The notes: generated by a model from the sequence alone, not told the origin. A stretch of DNA of 60,319 nucleotides from Candidatus Methanoperedens nitratireducens (GCF_000685155.1 NZ_JMIY01000001.1:542402-602720), one strand, 5' to 3'; positions 15,425 to 24,640 are shown, counted from the stretch's first letter. A program made the numbers and translations.

Positions 15425-15850
15425 TAATTCAAACGTTCCCTTTACATCATTGACAATCACATTATATACTCCTGCTTTTAATCCATAAACATCAAGCGAA
15501 ATTTTTTCCTCAAATGGCACAATGACCTGTGCACAGATCGCATCAGCAGGCCGAACCGTTGTAATGTTGACTAAAAATGTATTCCCGTCTTTTTCCTGTG
15601 TGATCTTATGGATCTCAGTGCAACTATCTGGTAAATAGCCTTTCACATTGACATTTACCTGAACAGGAAAGGATTCAAGAACCATTATTTCAATATCTTC
15701 AACAGTGGCGTTTCCGTAAATAAATTCGCCGGTGTCATTGTTCTGGTTATCTGGAGGACCTGAGTTTTTGCTTGACATAGCACCTACTATAATTCCAATA
15801 ATTACGATGCCCGCAATTACTGCAGTCAGGATGAGAATATTTTTATTCAT
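15398..15850 (-). CDS. Small anchored extracytoplasmic protein, function unknown
   Basis: A 150-residue protein with an N-terminal hydrophobic helix (about 5-24) followed by a Ser/Asn/Pro-rich linker, so it is probably tethered outside the membrane. The remaining domain (about 45-148) looks beta-rich, with the pattern ATVEDIEIMVLESFPVQVNV, then KGYLPDSCTEI and a C-terminal LDVYGLKAGVYNVIV strand pair. I have the impression that this domain recurs in secreted proteins of many bacteria and archaea, but I cannot name it. The two cysteines could form a disulfide. Confidence 0.65.
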   Translation of the reverse strand: MNKNILILTAVIAGIVIIGIIVGAMSSKNSGPPDNQNNDTGEFIYGNATVEDIEIMVLESFPVQVNVNVKGYLPDSCTEIHKITQEKDGNTFLVNITTVRPADAICAQVIVPFEEKISLDVYGLKAGVYNVIVNDVKGTFELEIDNIISK

Positions 15851-15999
15851 TTAGTTTTCTCCTACACGTATATCAATTTATGCTCCTACTTATAAAACAT
15901 TTTCTTAGATTTCAATCTGGTTCGTAGTTATAAGAGCAACAGATAATTATATCAGGCTAAAGCACCATGACGAGGAATTCATAATAACATGCTCTTACC

Positions 16000-16179
16000 A
16001 TGATCGACTTCAACACGCTCCCTCTGGTATCAAAAATCGTTCTTGTTGTAGGTTTCTCGATTGGAATTACATCCTTTATCTTATGTTTCCGCTACCCGAT
16101 AATATTGATACTGATGAAATACAATCCTGAGTACAGGGAATTCATAAGAAGATCAATAGCGCGGAAAAAACGGAAATAA
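16000..16179 (+). CDS. Small single-helix membrane protein (59 aa)
   Basis: A 59-codon frame starting MIDFNTLPLVSKIVLVVGFS, with one long hydrophobic helix (about 10-40) and a strongly basic tail (REFIRRSIARKKRK). The stop lies 6 bases before the rdgB start, so the two are probably co-transcribed. There is no clear Shine-Dalgarno site. Codon composition resembles the neighbours. The compact anchor-plus-basic-tail shape suggests a membrane adaptor; no function can be given. Confidence 0.5.
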   Translation: MIDFNTLPLVSKIVLVVGFSIGITSFILCFRYPIILILMKYNPEYREFIRRSIARKKRK

Positions 16180-16185
16180 CCCATC

Positions 16186-16764
16186 ATGAGAACGATAGTC
16201 TTTGTAACAGGTAATGCCCATAAGGTCAGGGAAGCAAATGATATCCTCTCACCTCTTGGCATAACCGTGGAGCAGAACAACTGTGGGTATCCTGAGCTAC
16301 AGGAAGATGACCTTGAAGCTATAGCCGTGTTCGGGGCGCAATGGGCTGCGAATAAATTGAATCAGGAGGTCATGGTGGATGATTCAGGATTATTCATAGA
16401 GGCGCTGGGTGGATTTCCCGGCCCTTACTCAGCGTATGTTTTTAATAAACTTGGAAACAAGAGGATACTTAAATTGATGGAAGATGAAACAAACAGGAGT
16501 GCCACTTTTAAGTGCGTGATCGGATATTGCCGTCCCGGTGAGGAAGCACATCTATTCTCCGGGGAAGTGGAAGGAGAGATAGCAAGGGATATCAGAGGAA
16601 GCGCGGGTTTCGGGTACGACCCTATATTTGAGGTGAATGGCGCAACCTTTGGAGAAATGAGGGAGGCTGAAAAAAATAGGTTATCCCACAGGTATCGGGC
16701 AATGGTCAGATTTGCTCAGTGGCTTGGGGGAAGAGATATAGTATCAGGCAGCAAAACACTATAG
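16186..16764 (+). CDS. rdgB: XTP/dITP diphosphatase (non-canonical purine NTP pyrophosphatase)
   Basis: RdgB/HAM1 hydrolyses ITP, dITP and XTP to monophosphates, keeping deaminated purines out of nucleic acids. The 192-residue protein has the N-terminal VFVTGNAHKVREAN signature (about 4-17), the MVDDSGLFIEALGGFPGPYSA substrate region (about 63-83), and the GSAGFGYDPIFEVNG segment (about 138-152), all family hallmarks. The C-terminal NRLSHRYRAM (about 165-174) supplies the conserved SHR motif. Length is normal. Confidence 0.95.
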   Translation: MRTIVFVTGNAHKVREANDILSPLGITVEQNNCGYPELQEDDLEAIAVFGAQWAANKLNQEVMVDDSGLFIEALGGFPGPYSAYVFNKLGNKRILKLMEDETNRSATFKCVIGYCRPGEEAHLFSGEVEGEIARDIRGSAGFGYDPIFEVNGATFGEMREAEKNRLSHRYRAMVRFAQWLGGRDIVSGSKTL

Positions 16765-16952
16765 CTACCTGGCTTCATAGCTTTAGCGTGAGGTAGTTCA
16801 CCCTCTAAGAAATGCCACCTCTATGGAGGAGATAAGAGAATTATTCAGGTCGTTTCGACCTTCTACTTTATATATAAGCTTTTCCTGCAGTTCTGCCAAA
16901 AAAGCAAAAGATTATACTCCACTATTCCAATTCTTGATAAAGGAAACATTAT
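16765..16952. other. Spacer between rdgB and nikR
   Basis: A 188-base gap. An A/T-rich element (TTTATATATAAG, about 16867-16878) is a likely TATA box for nikR. I see no gene. Confidence 0.4.
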
Positions 16953-17375
16953 ATGGAGCAAGACCTGTCAAGAATCGGCGTTTCTCTTCCTGAGAACCTG
17001 CTTGAAAAATTCGATGAAATCATAACAAAAAGAGGCTATTCGTCCCGTTCTGAGGGAATACGCGACGCAATAAGAGGCTATATCCGCTACTACGACTGGA
17101 TGAGCGGGGTCGAGGGCGAGAGAATTGGTATTTTATCCATGACCTATGATCATTCCCAGCGAGGGCTTGTTACCTCATTACTGGACTTGGAGCATGAGTT
17201 CTCCGTTATTACGAGGTCGGCTGTACACGTTCACATAAGCCACGATGAATGCATGGAAGTTCTCATACTACAAGGAGAGGGGAAGGATGTAAGAACGATA
17301 GCCGAAAGAGTCATGGCATTAAAAGGCGTAAAGAACGTGAAGCTGACTACGATAAAGCCCGGGCAGGAAATGTAA
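16953..17375 (+). CDS. nikR: Nickel-responsive transcriptional regulator NikR
   Basis: A 140-residue ribbon-helix-helix repressor. The N-terminal RHH domain (about 5-48) includes RIGVSLPENLLEKFDEI and the YSSRSEGIRDAIR helix. The C-terminal ACT-like domain holds the high-affinity nickel site: H81, H92, H94 and C100, with spacings of 11, 2 and 6 that match H76, H87, H89 and C95 of E. coli NikR. It lies directly upstream of the nikMNQO transporter, with a predicted NikR operator in between, so it probably represses nickel uptake when Ni(II) is plentiful. Nickel is needed for F430 and for CO dehydrogenase in methane-oxidising archaea. Confidence 0.95.
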   Translation: MEQDLSRIGVSLPENLLEKFDEIITKRGYSSRSEGIRDAIRGYIRYYDWMSGVEGERIGILSMTYDHSQRGLVTSLLDLEHEFSVITRSAVHVHISHDECMEVLILQGEGKDVRTIAERVMALKGVKNVKLTTIKPGQEM

Positions 17376-17416
17376 TTAACCGCAAGTTATTTAAACCTTA
17401 ATGATTATTCACACTT

Positions 17417-17444
17417 TTGCTACAAATGTTAATCTTCGTAGCAC
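17417..17444. promoter_or_regulatory. Predicted NikR operator
   Basis: The inverted repeat TGCTAC-N14-GTAGCA (arms 17418-17423 and 17438-17443) sits between nikR and nikM. It resembles the GTGTTAC-N13/14-GTAACAC type of NikR site described in delta-proteobacteria, and its half-site spacing of 20 bases centre to centre is close to the 22 of the E. coli nik operator. Position about 90-115 bases before the nikM start fits control of the transporter operon. Confidence 0.6.
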
Positions 17445-17531
17445 TAAAGTTATATAGTATTATAAAATTGTGATACCATATAATAAGTGCAACAGAAATC
17501 TTGGGAAATCGTATATTAGGAGGTAAAAAAC

Positions 17532-18248
17532 TTGCATATTCCGGATGGATATCTGGGACCGATAACATGGGGTGCCTTGTGGCTGGTGATGATACCGGTA
17601 TGGATTATTGCAGCACGCAAGCTCAAAAAAGATCTGAAAACAAAAAACGTTCCTCTGCTTGCAATGGGCGCAGCATTTTCATTTGTGATAATGATGTTTA
17701 ACATTCCTGTACTTGGAGGTTCAACAGGACATGCTGTCGGTGGCACACTTATAGCTATAGTTTTAGGACCATGGGCCGCCTTGATAGCGATCTCCATTGT
17801 ATTAATAATTCAGGCGTTCTTCTTCGGAGATGGCGGAATAACTGCAATAGCAGCGGAAAGTTTTGTTCTGGGGTTGATTCTGCCTTTTGTGGGATATTAT
17901 GTATATAGATTGATAAGCACCAATGCGGATATAAGTTCATCACGGCAGTGGATTGGCGCAGGCATTGGAAGCTATATAGGTATAAATACTGCGGCTGTAG
18001 TGGCTGGCATTCTTTTAGGACTGCAGCCCATTCTTCATCCCGCTGTGGAAGGAAAATTCCAGTATTTCATGTATCCCATAAGCATCTCGGTACCTGCGAT
18101 GGCTATAGAACATTTAGTATTATTCGGCTTTGTTGAGGCTATCGTAACTTTATCTGTCGTTAGATACCTTCAGCAGACAGACCCATCATTATTAAGAATA
18201 CAAACTAAAGCAGTTTCAATTGAAAAAGCAGGGGGGGTAAGCGCATGA
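17532..18248 (+). CDS. nikM: Nickel ECF transporter substrate-binding subunit NikM (CbiM family)
   Basis: Integral membrane S-component of 238 residues that binds Ni(II) (CbiM homologues bind Co(II)). The family requires an exact N-terminus, MHIPDGYLGP, in which the amino group and His2 bind metal; this fixes the start at the TTG codon at 17532, which has an AGGAGGT site 6 bases upstream. About seven helices follow, with FMYPISISVPAMAIEHLVLFG near the C-terminus. The neighbouring nikR and operator favour nickel over cobalt. It overlaps nikN by 4 bases. Confidence 0.93.
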   Translation: MHIPDGYLGPITWGALWLVMIPVWIIAARKLKKDLKTKNVPLLAMGAAFSFVIMMFNIPVLGGSTGHAVGGTLIAIVLGPWAALIAISIVLIIQAFFFGDGGITAIAAESFVLGLILPFVGYYVYRLISTNADISSSRQWIGAGIGSYIGINTAAVVAGILLGLQPILHPAVEGKFQYFMYPISISVPAMAIEHLVLFGFVEAIVTLSVVRYLQQTDPSLLRIQTKAVSIEKAGGVSA

Positions 18249-18589
18249 ACGGCAAAACAATGAAAAAACTGTGGATCGGAATTGCAATACTCATTGCGCT
18301 CACACCTCTTGGACTCTTAGCAAGCGGAATGGCATGGGGAGAGTGGAGCTCTGAGGAGCTTCAGGAAATGCTTGGCTATGTACCCGATGGTATAAATAAA
18401 GGCGAAAACCTCTGGCAATCTTTATTCCCTGGCTATAGTATCTCAGGTCTTGAGGACAGCTTTCTACAGTCAGGCATCGGCTACATACTATCTGCTGTAA
18501 TAGGAATCGGTTTGATTTATTTAGTGACGATTGCCCTTGGAAAATTCATAGCAAAAAGGGAAGAAGAGAAGGGAAATGAAAATTCCTGA
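18245..18589 (+). CDS. nikN: Nickel transporter accessory subunit NikN (PDGLE-domain type)
   Basis: A 114-residue membrane protein with an N-terminal helix (about 7-27), an extracytoplasmic segment containing PDGI (in LGYVPDGINKGE), close to the PDGLE motif of this family, and a C-terminal helix (about 80-102). NikN/CbiN proteins assist NikM in metal loading. A GGGGGT site lies a few bases upstream. It overlaps nikM by 4 bases and nikQ by 14 bases, so translation is coupled throughout. Confidence 0.88.
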   Translation: MNGKTMKKLWIGIAILIALTPLGLLASGMAWGEWSSEELQEMLGYVPDGINKGENLWQSLFPGYSISGLEDSFLQSGIGYILSAVIGIGLIYLVTIALGKFIAKREEEKGNENS

Positions 18590-19514
18590 CTGGCTTTCAG
18601 AGAGCGCTCCCTGCACATGCTGTACCATCAGCGTGGGCGGGAAGAAAAATTTTGTTGAGAAAACACTGGTGGAGATAGCATGTATGATGGAGCGTTCCAT
18701 ATTTTCAGAAAAATATGTCTCTGCCAAAGGTTTTCTTCAAAGTATTGATCCAAGGGTCAAATTAATAACAATACTGCTTTTAATAATAACAATCAGTTTT
18801 ATCCATAAAACGGAGATTATCCTTGGAATATACGCACTGACTCTGGTCTTTGCATACCTTTCAAAGGTAGAGCTATTCTTTTTTATAAAGAGGGTCTGGC
18901 TTTTTATCCCCATTTTTTCAGGGATGGTAGCTTTTCCAGCCATATTTAATATATTTACGCCCGGTGAGCCGCTTATCACACTCCTGCAGTTTAACAGGAC
19001 TATCCACTTCTGGATATTTGAATTCACAGAGATATCGATTACCAGAGCAGGTGTACTTGGAGCTTTATTGTTCATTTCAAGAGTAGCGACATCAGTTTCA
19101 TTAATAGTTTTATTGACACTCACAACCCGATGGACTGATGTCATGAAGTCACTGCGTACACTGGGAGTACCTCAGATATTTATCCTCGTACTCAGTATGA
19201 CATACCAGTACATCTTCCTCCTTATCAGAGTAGTCCAGGAAATGCACCTCGCTAAAAAGAGCAGGACAATTAGAACGAACAGGACAGGAGAAGGAATAGA
19301 GAAAGAGCAGAACTGGGTAGCTTCGCGGATAGGAACTGTTCTTATGAAATCATATAAAATGAGTGACGAAATTCATTCTGCAATGGTATCACGGGGTTTT
19401 CACGGCGAAATCAAATCCCATGGAACGTTCAAAATAAGAAACATCGACCGCGTCTGGACCATCTTCTCACTGGCATTTATCACAGGAGTTATCTGGCTGA
19501 ACTATCTTGTATGA
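18576..19514 (+). CDS. nikQ: Nickel ECF transporter T-component NikQ (CbiQ family)
   Basis: Energy-coupling membrane subunit of 312 residues. The N-terminal region is unusual, with a CTCC cluster (SAPCTCCTISVGG, about 10-22) before the normal CbiQ start; it might bind metal. The core has the SIDPRVKLI segment (about 56-64), five to six hydrophobic helices, and the cytoplasmic coupling helices with SRTIRTNR and AMVSRGFHGE (about 222-282), which contact the ATPase. It starts inside the end of nikN and ends 6 bases before nikO. Confidence 0.92.
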   Translation: MKIPDWLSESAPCTCCTISVGGKKNFVEKTLVEIACMMERSIFSEKYVSAKGFLQSIDPRVKLITILLLIITISFIHKTEIILGIYALTLVFAYLSKVELFFFIKRVWLFIPIFSGMVAFPAIFNIFTPGEPLITLLQFNRTIHFWIFEFTEISITRAGVLGALLFISRVATSVSLIVLLTLTTRWTDVMKSLRTLGVPQIFILVLSMTYQYIFLLIRVVQEMHLAKKSRTIRTNRTGEGIEKEQNWVASRIGTVLMKSYKMSDEIHSAMVSRGFHGEIKSHGTFKIRNIDRVWTIFSLAFITGVIWLNYLV

Positions 19515-19520
19515 GGAAAC

Positions 19521-20345
19521 ATGCCTGTATTTGAACTTAAAAATGTAAATTACCTGTATTTAAACAGTATACCTGCACTAAACGATATCAGTCTATCAAT
19601 AGAACAGGGAGAACAGGTAGCAGTACTCGGAGCTAACGGCTCAGGAAAATCCACCCTTTTAAAGCTGCTCGATGGCCTGATTTTTTCTTCTTCCGGAGTT
19701 GCAAAGGCATTTGGTAAAATCCTTACAGAGAATATGCTGGATGGAGATGGCGGAGATTTTCCTCAGTTTTTCAGGAAAAAAGTGGGATTGATATTCCAGA
19801 ACTCAGAGGCTCAGCTCTTCTGCCCGACTGTTTTAGATGAGATCAAATTCGGTCCACTGCAACTGGATATCTCAAAAGAGGATATTAATCAAAGGGTTAA
19901 TGATGTAATGGAGATGCTGAATATCGAAAATCTCAAAGACCGTGCCCCTTACACGCTTAGCGGTGGAGAGAAAAAGAAAGTAGCTATAGCATCGGTATTA
20001 TCCATAAATCCAGATATACTCCTGCTGGACGAACCTACCAACGGGCTTGATCCGAGAACTCAGCGATGGCTTGTGGAACTTTTAATTGAACTTAGAAAAA
20101 CCGGGAAGACTATTATAATAGCAACGCACGACCTGGATATCGTGGAAGAGGTCTCTGAGCGTGCTGTTGTTTTCAGTGAAGACCATAGAATAGTTGCAGA
20201 TGGCAAAGCACAGGCGATACTCAATGATACAGAACTGCTCTTAAAAGTGAATCTGATTCATGAACATTATCACAGGCACAAAGAAATATTACATAGACAC
20301 AGGCACGCACATTCTTCAGAACATAATCATAACCATTCAGACTAA
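19521..20345 (+). CDS. nikO: Nickel ECF transporter ATPase NikO (CbiO family)
   Basis: ABC ATPase of 274 residues powering the NikMNQ transporter. Visible motifs: Walker A GANGSGKSTLL (about 38-48), Q-loop LIFQNSEAQLF, ABC signature LSGGEKKKVAIA (about 148-159), Walker B ILLLDEPTNGLD (about 167-178) and the H-loop ATHDLD. The last 30 residues are exceptionally His-rich (HEHYHRHKEILHRHRHAHSS), which probably buffers or senses nickel in the cytoplasm. A GAGG site precedes the ATG. The stop overlaps the convergent PIN-ATPase gene by 4 bases. Confidence 0.95.
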   Translation: MPVFELKNVNYLYLNSIPALNDISLSIEQGEQVAVLGANGSGKSTLLKLLDGLIFSSSGVAKAFGKILTENMLDGDGGDFPQFFRKKVGLIFQNSEAQLFCPTVLDEIKFGPLQLDISKEDINQRVNDVMEMLNIENLKDRAPYTLSGGEKKKVAIASVLSINPDILLLDEPTNGLDPRTQRWLVELLIELRKTGKTIIIATHDLDIVEEVSERAVVFSEDHRIVADGKAQAILNDTELLLKVNLIHEHYHRHKEILHRHRHAHSSEHNHNHSD

Positions 20346-22198
20346 CCCATACCAGTGCTCAATCGTACTGTGACTATTGAAGGGTTCTCCATTATCCGAT
20401 AAGCAGCCTCTGTATCTTTTCCTATCTTCACATCCCCTTTACGTCCCACTGTCGCTGTGAAAAGGTAATCATCACCGCTATATACATCCACAGTTTCACC
20501 AGATAATTCTTTCACATTAAGAACCACATACTTCTTTGAGCGCTCAATAGCAGGAATAAAGCTTGATATCTCGATTTTTTCGATCTTTTTACCTTTTCCT
20601 TTATCTTTACCTTCCTGCCTCTCACGGATATCTAAATGGATACCCAGTTTTTTCTCGATCTGGTCGATATTTTTTCCACCTTTACCTATGACGCTCGGTA
20701 TGTCCTCCTCATCCATATACACTGTAGCGCTTGAATCTGAGACAACCTTTACATCCACAGGGCCCCGTGTATATTTTTGCATCTCTTTCTTCACGACCCC
20801 GGCGGCCAGACTCCACATACCAGGACGTTTCACCTCGATTCCACTGACGGGCATCACTACAACCTGTTCACCGTATGTGTACATCTCATACTCCACTTCC
20901 CCTGTCTCAAAATCCGCTACGGTTATAACAGGTCTTGCAAGGTCCTGCTCCAGCATCCCATGCGGCACTTTAACTGTGAATTCGATGTCGTACACCTTTG
21001 AAACTTCACCTTTCTCGATGAAAACAACAGTATCCACGACCTGAGGTATCACACCGAGTTCAACACGGCCTATAAGCCTCTGGATGGCGTCAACAGCTCT
21101 TGTGGCATGCACAACCCCGACCATTCCGACACCTGCAAGCCTCATATCAGCGAACACATGGAAATCCTTTGTCTTTCTGACCTCATCGTACACCGTATAA
21201 TCCGGCCTCACCATCAGCAGGATATCAGCAGTCTTTGCCATATCACGTTCTAACGGAGCATACTGGGTTATGGCATCAGGTACCTGCAGATCACGCGGTG
21301 ATTCCATTGTTTTCACAATAAAACCCTTCCCGTGCAGGAACTCAGCTACACCTGCAACGAATGTGGATTTCCCCGCACCAGGCGGACCTGCCACAAGGAT
21401 ACCCCGCTGCCTTTCTATTATCCTGGTTTTGAGTTCATTGCTGAGCCTGTAATCCTCAAGATGCACCATAGCAACTGGCCTCACCGCAGTAATCTCCCGC
21501 CCATCAGAGAAGGGAGGCTGGGCTGCAGCTATACGCATCGGACCGATCTGGAACACAGTCGCACCTGTATAATCCAGTTCAAGATACGAATCAGGATCGC
21601 GTTTTGCCCTTTCAATGAGTTCGCGTATAATATCATGAAGCTCGCTGTCTGTGCAGACCTCATCTCTGATTTTTACAAGCCTCTGCTTTCCGATAGTGCC
21701 TCTCTTTGCCATAGGGGGCACATTGACTTTGAGGTGAACCGATAGTGTATCTTTTGTGAAAAATTCCTCTATGTGAAGGGGCCTGAGCTCTTCTATCTTG
21801 GGATACAGGTATTCCACGTTCAATCCTTTGGCGCGGGCGACATCTGCCTGTACTCTATCACTTGTAATAAAAATTGCATTGTTCTCAACCGCAATTGCGC
21901 GTATCATGGAATCGATCTCACCTGCGGGTGCAAGTTTCACCTGCTCAGGCGATGGTCTTTTTCCCTGGTACTGAAGACTGATCTCCCCTCTTTTTGCCAT
22001 TTCATTGAGTTCTTTTAACTCCTCAAGCCCTTTGAAGCCTATCTCTCTTCCCCTGTTTGCCTGTGCCTCAAGTTCCGAGACAAGAGCCTCAGGTACTATT
22101 ATAATGGCCTGTTCGTATTCTCCAGCTTTTAACTTAGCTGTAATTCTTCCATCAATGATAACGCTGGTATCAGGAACCAATCGAAGCTCTTCACTCAT
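20342..22198 (-). CDS. PIN domain-ATPase-KH domain protein (archaeal COG1855 type)
   Basis: A 618-residue archaeal protein joining several domains. Residues about 1-135 form a PIN nuclease domain (VPDTSVIIDGRIT with acidic residues; TSDRVQAD later). Residues about 225-460 form a secretion/PilT-type ATPase with Walker A GPPGAGKSTF at about 271-280 and a conserved YDEVRKTKD segment. A KH RNA-binding domain (about 485-535) has the loop VIGKGGKNIDQIEKKLG. The C-terminal part after a Lys-rich linker (about 550-618) looks like a small beta domain. The family is widely conserved in archaea; a role in RNA processing or ribosome surveillance is plausible but unproven. Confidence 0.9.
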   Translation of the reverse strand: MSEELRLVPDTSVIIDGRITAKLKAGEYEQAIIIVPEALVSELEAQANRGREIGFKGLEELKELNEMAKRGEISLQYQGKRPSPEQVKLAPAGEIDSMIRAIAVENNAIFITSDRVQADVARAKGLNVEYLYPKIEELRPLHIEEFFTKDTLSVHLKVNVPPMAKRGTIGKQRLVKIRDEVCTDSELHDIIRELIERAKRDPDSYLELDYTGATVFQIGPMRIAAAQPPFSDGREITAVRPVAMVHLEDYRLSNELKTRIIERQRGILVAGPPGAGKSTFVAGVAEFLHGKGFIVKTMESPRDLQVPDAITQYAPLERDMAKTADILLMVRPDYTVYDEVRKTKDFHVFADMRLAGVGMVGVVHATRAVDAIQRLIGRVELGVIPQVVDTVVFIEKGEVSKVYDIEFTVKVPHGMLEQDLARPVITVADFETGEVEYEMYTYGEQVVVMPVSGIEVKRPGMWSLAAGVVKKEMQKYTRGPVDVKVVSDSSATVYMDEEDIPSVIGKGGKNIDQIEKKLGIHLDIRERQEGKDKGKGKKIEKIEISSFIPAIERSKKYVVLNVKELSGETVDVYSGDDYLFTATVGRKGDVKIGKDTEAAYRIMENPSIVTVRLSTGMG

Positions 22199-22317
22199 AT
22201 TAGTATAAATATATCTCCCTAAAGCTTAAAATGTTCTGCTATTGACACATCTTAAAAGGATATATGCCCTTGGGTATATCATAAAGAATAAGTAGTTTGG
22301 TTGCGATTTAAAGATGC

Positions 22318-22390
22318 AGTCCCGTAGGGTAGTGGTCAATCCTGCTGGCCTTTGGAGCCGGTGACGGCGGTTCGAATCCGCCCGGGACTA
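22318..22390 (+). tRNA. tRNA-Gln (anticodon UUG)
   Basis: A complete 73-base cloverleaf: acceptor AGTCCCG pairs with CGGGACT (22383-22389), discriminator A at 22390, T-arm GGCGG-TTCGAAT-CCGCC, and anticodon stem CTGGC/GCCGG around the loop CTTTGGA, giving anticodon TTG (UUG, glutamine). CCA is not encoded. No intron is visible. In archaea this tRNA is usually charged with Glu and converted to Gln by GatDE. Confidence 0.92.
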
Positions 22391-22437
22391 CTAAATTTTT
22401 TTATCCAAGGGGAATATGCCCTGTAAGTCAGAAAAAA

Positions 22438-24495
22438 TCATATTTTCAGACGCGCTATTAAGATGAAGGCAATACCACCAATGATCACCATAGCAACGAT
22501 AGCTATAGCCATATAAGATGGTACCAGGGCTGTTTGCTGGATCACCGTGTACCGTGGATTCTCAAATCCTGTTGTGTTGTATGAGAGATACCCTGATTCG
22601 TTTGAATTGATATAGAGATCCTGAAATAAAGTTCCGTTGCTCCAGTATACCTTCACTGAATATTTCGCGTTAGCCTTTATGTCACCTAATATATATCTCA
22701 CTTCATTTGAAGCGTTTGTAGATGATTCATTAAACTGGATCTTATAATCACCTGCTTTGTTCCATAAAGTTATGTCTACTGCAACAGGATCTGATGATGG
22801 GAGAACAGTAGCGTTGATTCCTGGATGTCCTGTTGCGGTTTTGCTGTAATCAACAGTTCCATCAGGATATACTGTATTAACTATTCTCCTTGTGGCTGTA
22901 CTGGCATAGATCCCTTTATAATCAAACGATGTGGTTTGCGCTTCCCGAATTGTAACCACCCTCAATTCGCCCTTTGACTCTATATACTGAGCCAGACTGG
23001 CGAGATCGTCTCCGGTCCATTCCTCTGCCATGGGGTTACTGTCCACTATTCTATGCAGGACCAGTATCAGCCAGGAATTATTGATAATTGCAGAATCAAC
23101 CCACTCCTTTACTTCCGATAGCGTTGTGGTGTTCTGGATATGTCTGGCATAAAGCGGGAATTCATCATAAGGTGGGGCTATCGGCCCGTCTGATACGATC
23201 CGGTCAGAATCGTAGTATCTCATCACATATGCTTCTGTGAGATAGTTGTACGCCCCGTATGGTGAAATGAAATTATAGACATCCAATCCTTTATCTGTAA
23301 GGGCAGTTTTTGAATCGCCAAGTTCAGATTCCAGCCTGGACTTATTAAGTGTCGACATATCTGCATGAGATGTAGTATGGCTCGCTATCTCCCAGCCATA
23401 GGTATTTTGAAGTTCCTGGATTTGAGTCCAGTTCATATAAGCCGGGCTTATATCTGGCATATCTGTAACTATTGCGCTTACTCCAGAGAACAGGGAATCG
23501 TTTAAAATATGGCTTGCATCAACGGTGCTCTTCCACCCATCATCAAAAACAAATGTGACCAGTGGAATGTATGAACCGTCCGGGTCCGTGGTAAAGCTAA
23601 GGAGAGGAGAATCAATTTTATAAGTATTGTCAATATAATTTGAGGCATATACCCTATAATAATACGTTGTATTCGGGGTTAATGATTTAAGTAGATTATA
23701 TGAGGTGTCTGATAAACTATCAGCATAGCTCCATAAGTTAAGATCAGAGCTATTTGTACCATAATTCACTATAACGTTGACTGTCGGAGTATCGGTTATT
23801 GTCCTGATTAATGCACTGGTTTTTCTCACACTGGCTGTTGTTACGTCTATGATATGCGGTGCTGCTGGGACTTCGTTCGTAACAACCATATACGGCTGAT
23901 TATAATACCATTCTTTAGAATAGCACTGGATGCCCCTAAATCCAGTTTCATCAGGTAGTGTCAGGGCGATATTGATTGTATCTCCCCACGATAGAGAATC
24001 CAGTCTATTGCTCGCATCAGGCCCTCTTAATACCCAGGTGTAAAACCCCTCTGAATCAACATGGATAGAATCCACAACAGTTGAATTCATTGATATTGGC
24101 GCTTCTGCACCCGTATTAGTCCAATCTGTTGAAGATTTTCTTTTGCTCCATGTAGCATTATATTGCTCGAAAGGCTCGTTAAGAACATGCAATTCTACTG
24201 GAGTTGCCGGAAAATTATCCCAATTCTGACAATACAGGGTAAGTGCAATCTCTGTAATATCCTCATCACCGCTCGGAAGTGTCCAGTTCATTATAGTGTT
24301 CATTTTTGCGCCGCTACCGTATATCCCTAATGCAGCATCACTGCCGTAATTAGTCGTATTCTGCCCTGAGCGCACATAGGTATCCGCGTTGTTAATGGCA
24401 TCTACATTAATGTAAGCAGACGCAGATGGTAAAACAGCCATACTCAAAACAACCATTATCCAGAATCTATTCTCATACATATACCTTAAAATCAA
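22438..24495 (-). CDS. Surface-anchored polysaccharide deacetylase with DNRLRE-like and fibronectin-like domains
   Basis: A 685-residue secreted protein. Order: signal peptide (about 8-28); a DNRLRE/carbohydrate-binding-like beta domain (about 30-205, starting with the NADTYVRSGQNTTNYGSDAAL pattern); a fibronectin III-like domain (about 215-300, with SPLLSFTTDPDG); a NodB-type deacetylase domain (about 308-500) with the metal-binding FVFDDGWKST and the ASHTTSHADM motif; a beta-sandwich (about 540-650); and one C-terminal membrane helix (about 658-680). The enzyme would remove acyl groups from a surface or extracellular polysaccharide, acting outside the cell. It begins 145 bases from the divergent membrane protein at 24641. 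Confidence 0.85.
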   Translation of the reverse strand: MILRYMYENRFWIMVVLSMAVLPSASAYINVDAINNADTYVRSGQNTTNYGSDAALGIYGSGAKMNTIMNWTLPSGDEDITEIALTLYCQNWDNFPATPVELHVLNEPFEQYNATWSKRKSSTDWTNTGAEAPISMNSTVVDSIHVDSEGFYTWVLRGPDASNRLDSLSWGDTINIALTLPDETGFRGIQCYSKEWYYNQPYMVVTNEVPAAPHIIDVTTASVRKTSALIRTITDTPTVNVIVNYGTNSSDLNLWSYADSLSDTSYNLLKSLTPNTTYYYRVYASNYIDNTYKIDSPLLSFTTDPDGSYIPLVTFVFDDGWKSTVDASHILNDSLFSGVSAIVTDMPDISPAYMNWTQIQELQNTYGWEIASHTTSHADMSTLNKSRLESELGDSKTALTDKGLDVYNFISPYGAYNYLTEAYVMRYYDSDRIVSDGPIAPPYDEFPLYARHIQNTTTLSEVKEWVDSAIINNSWLILVLHRIVDSNPMAEEWTGDDLASLAQYIESKGELRVVTIREAQTTSFDYKGIYASTATRRIVNTVYPDGTVDYSKTATGHPGINATVLPSSDPVAVDITLWNKAGDYKIQFNESSTNASNEVRYILGDIKANAKYSVKVYWSNGTLFQDLYINSNESGYLSYNTTGFENPRYTVIQQTALVPSYMAIAIVAMVIIGGIAFILIARLKI

Positions 24496-24640
24496 GTTAC
24501 CAATCGTTGGAAATAATATATATTTTGCCTCTCTCTAGGGATCCGTACATATTATATGCCATATAAATAACGAAAATAGGAAGTATTAATACTATTAATA
24601 CTCTTTAATGGCGAAGGTATTGAAATAGGAATTACTGTAT

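Noticed and set aside
17501-17701. Alternative frame overlapping the start of nikM
   Set aside because: NikM needs the exact MHIPDG N-terminus, which is given by the TTG at 17532 in another frame with a strong ribosome-binding site.
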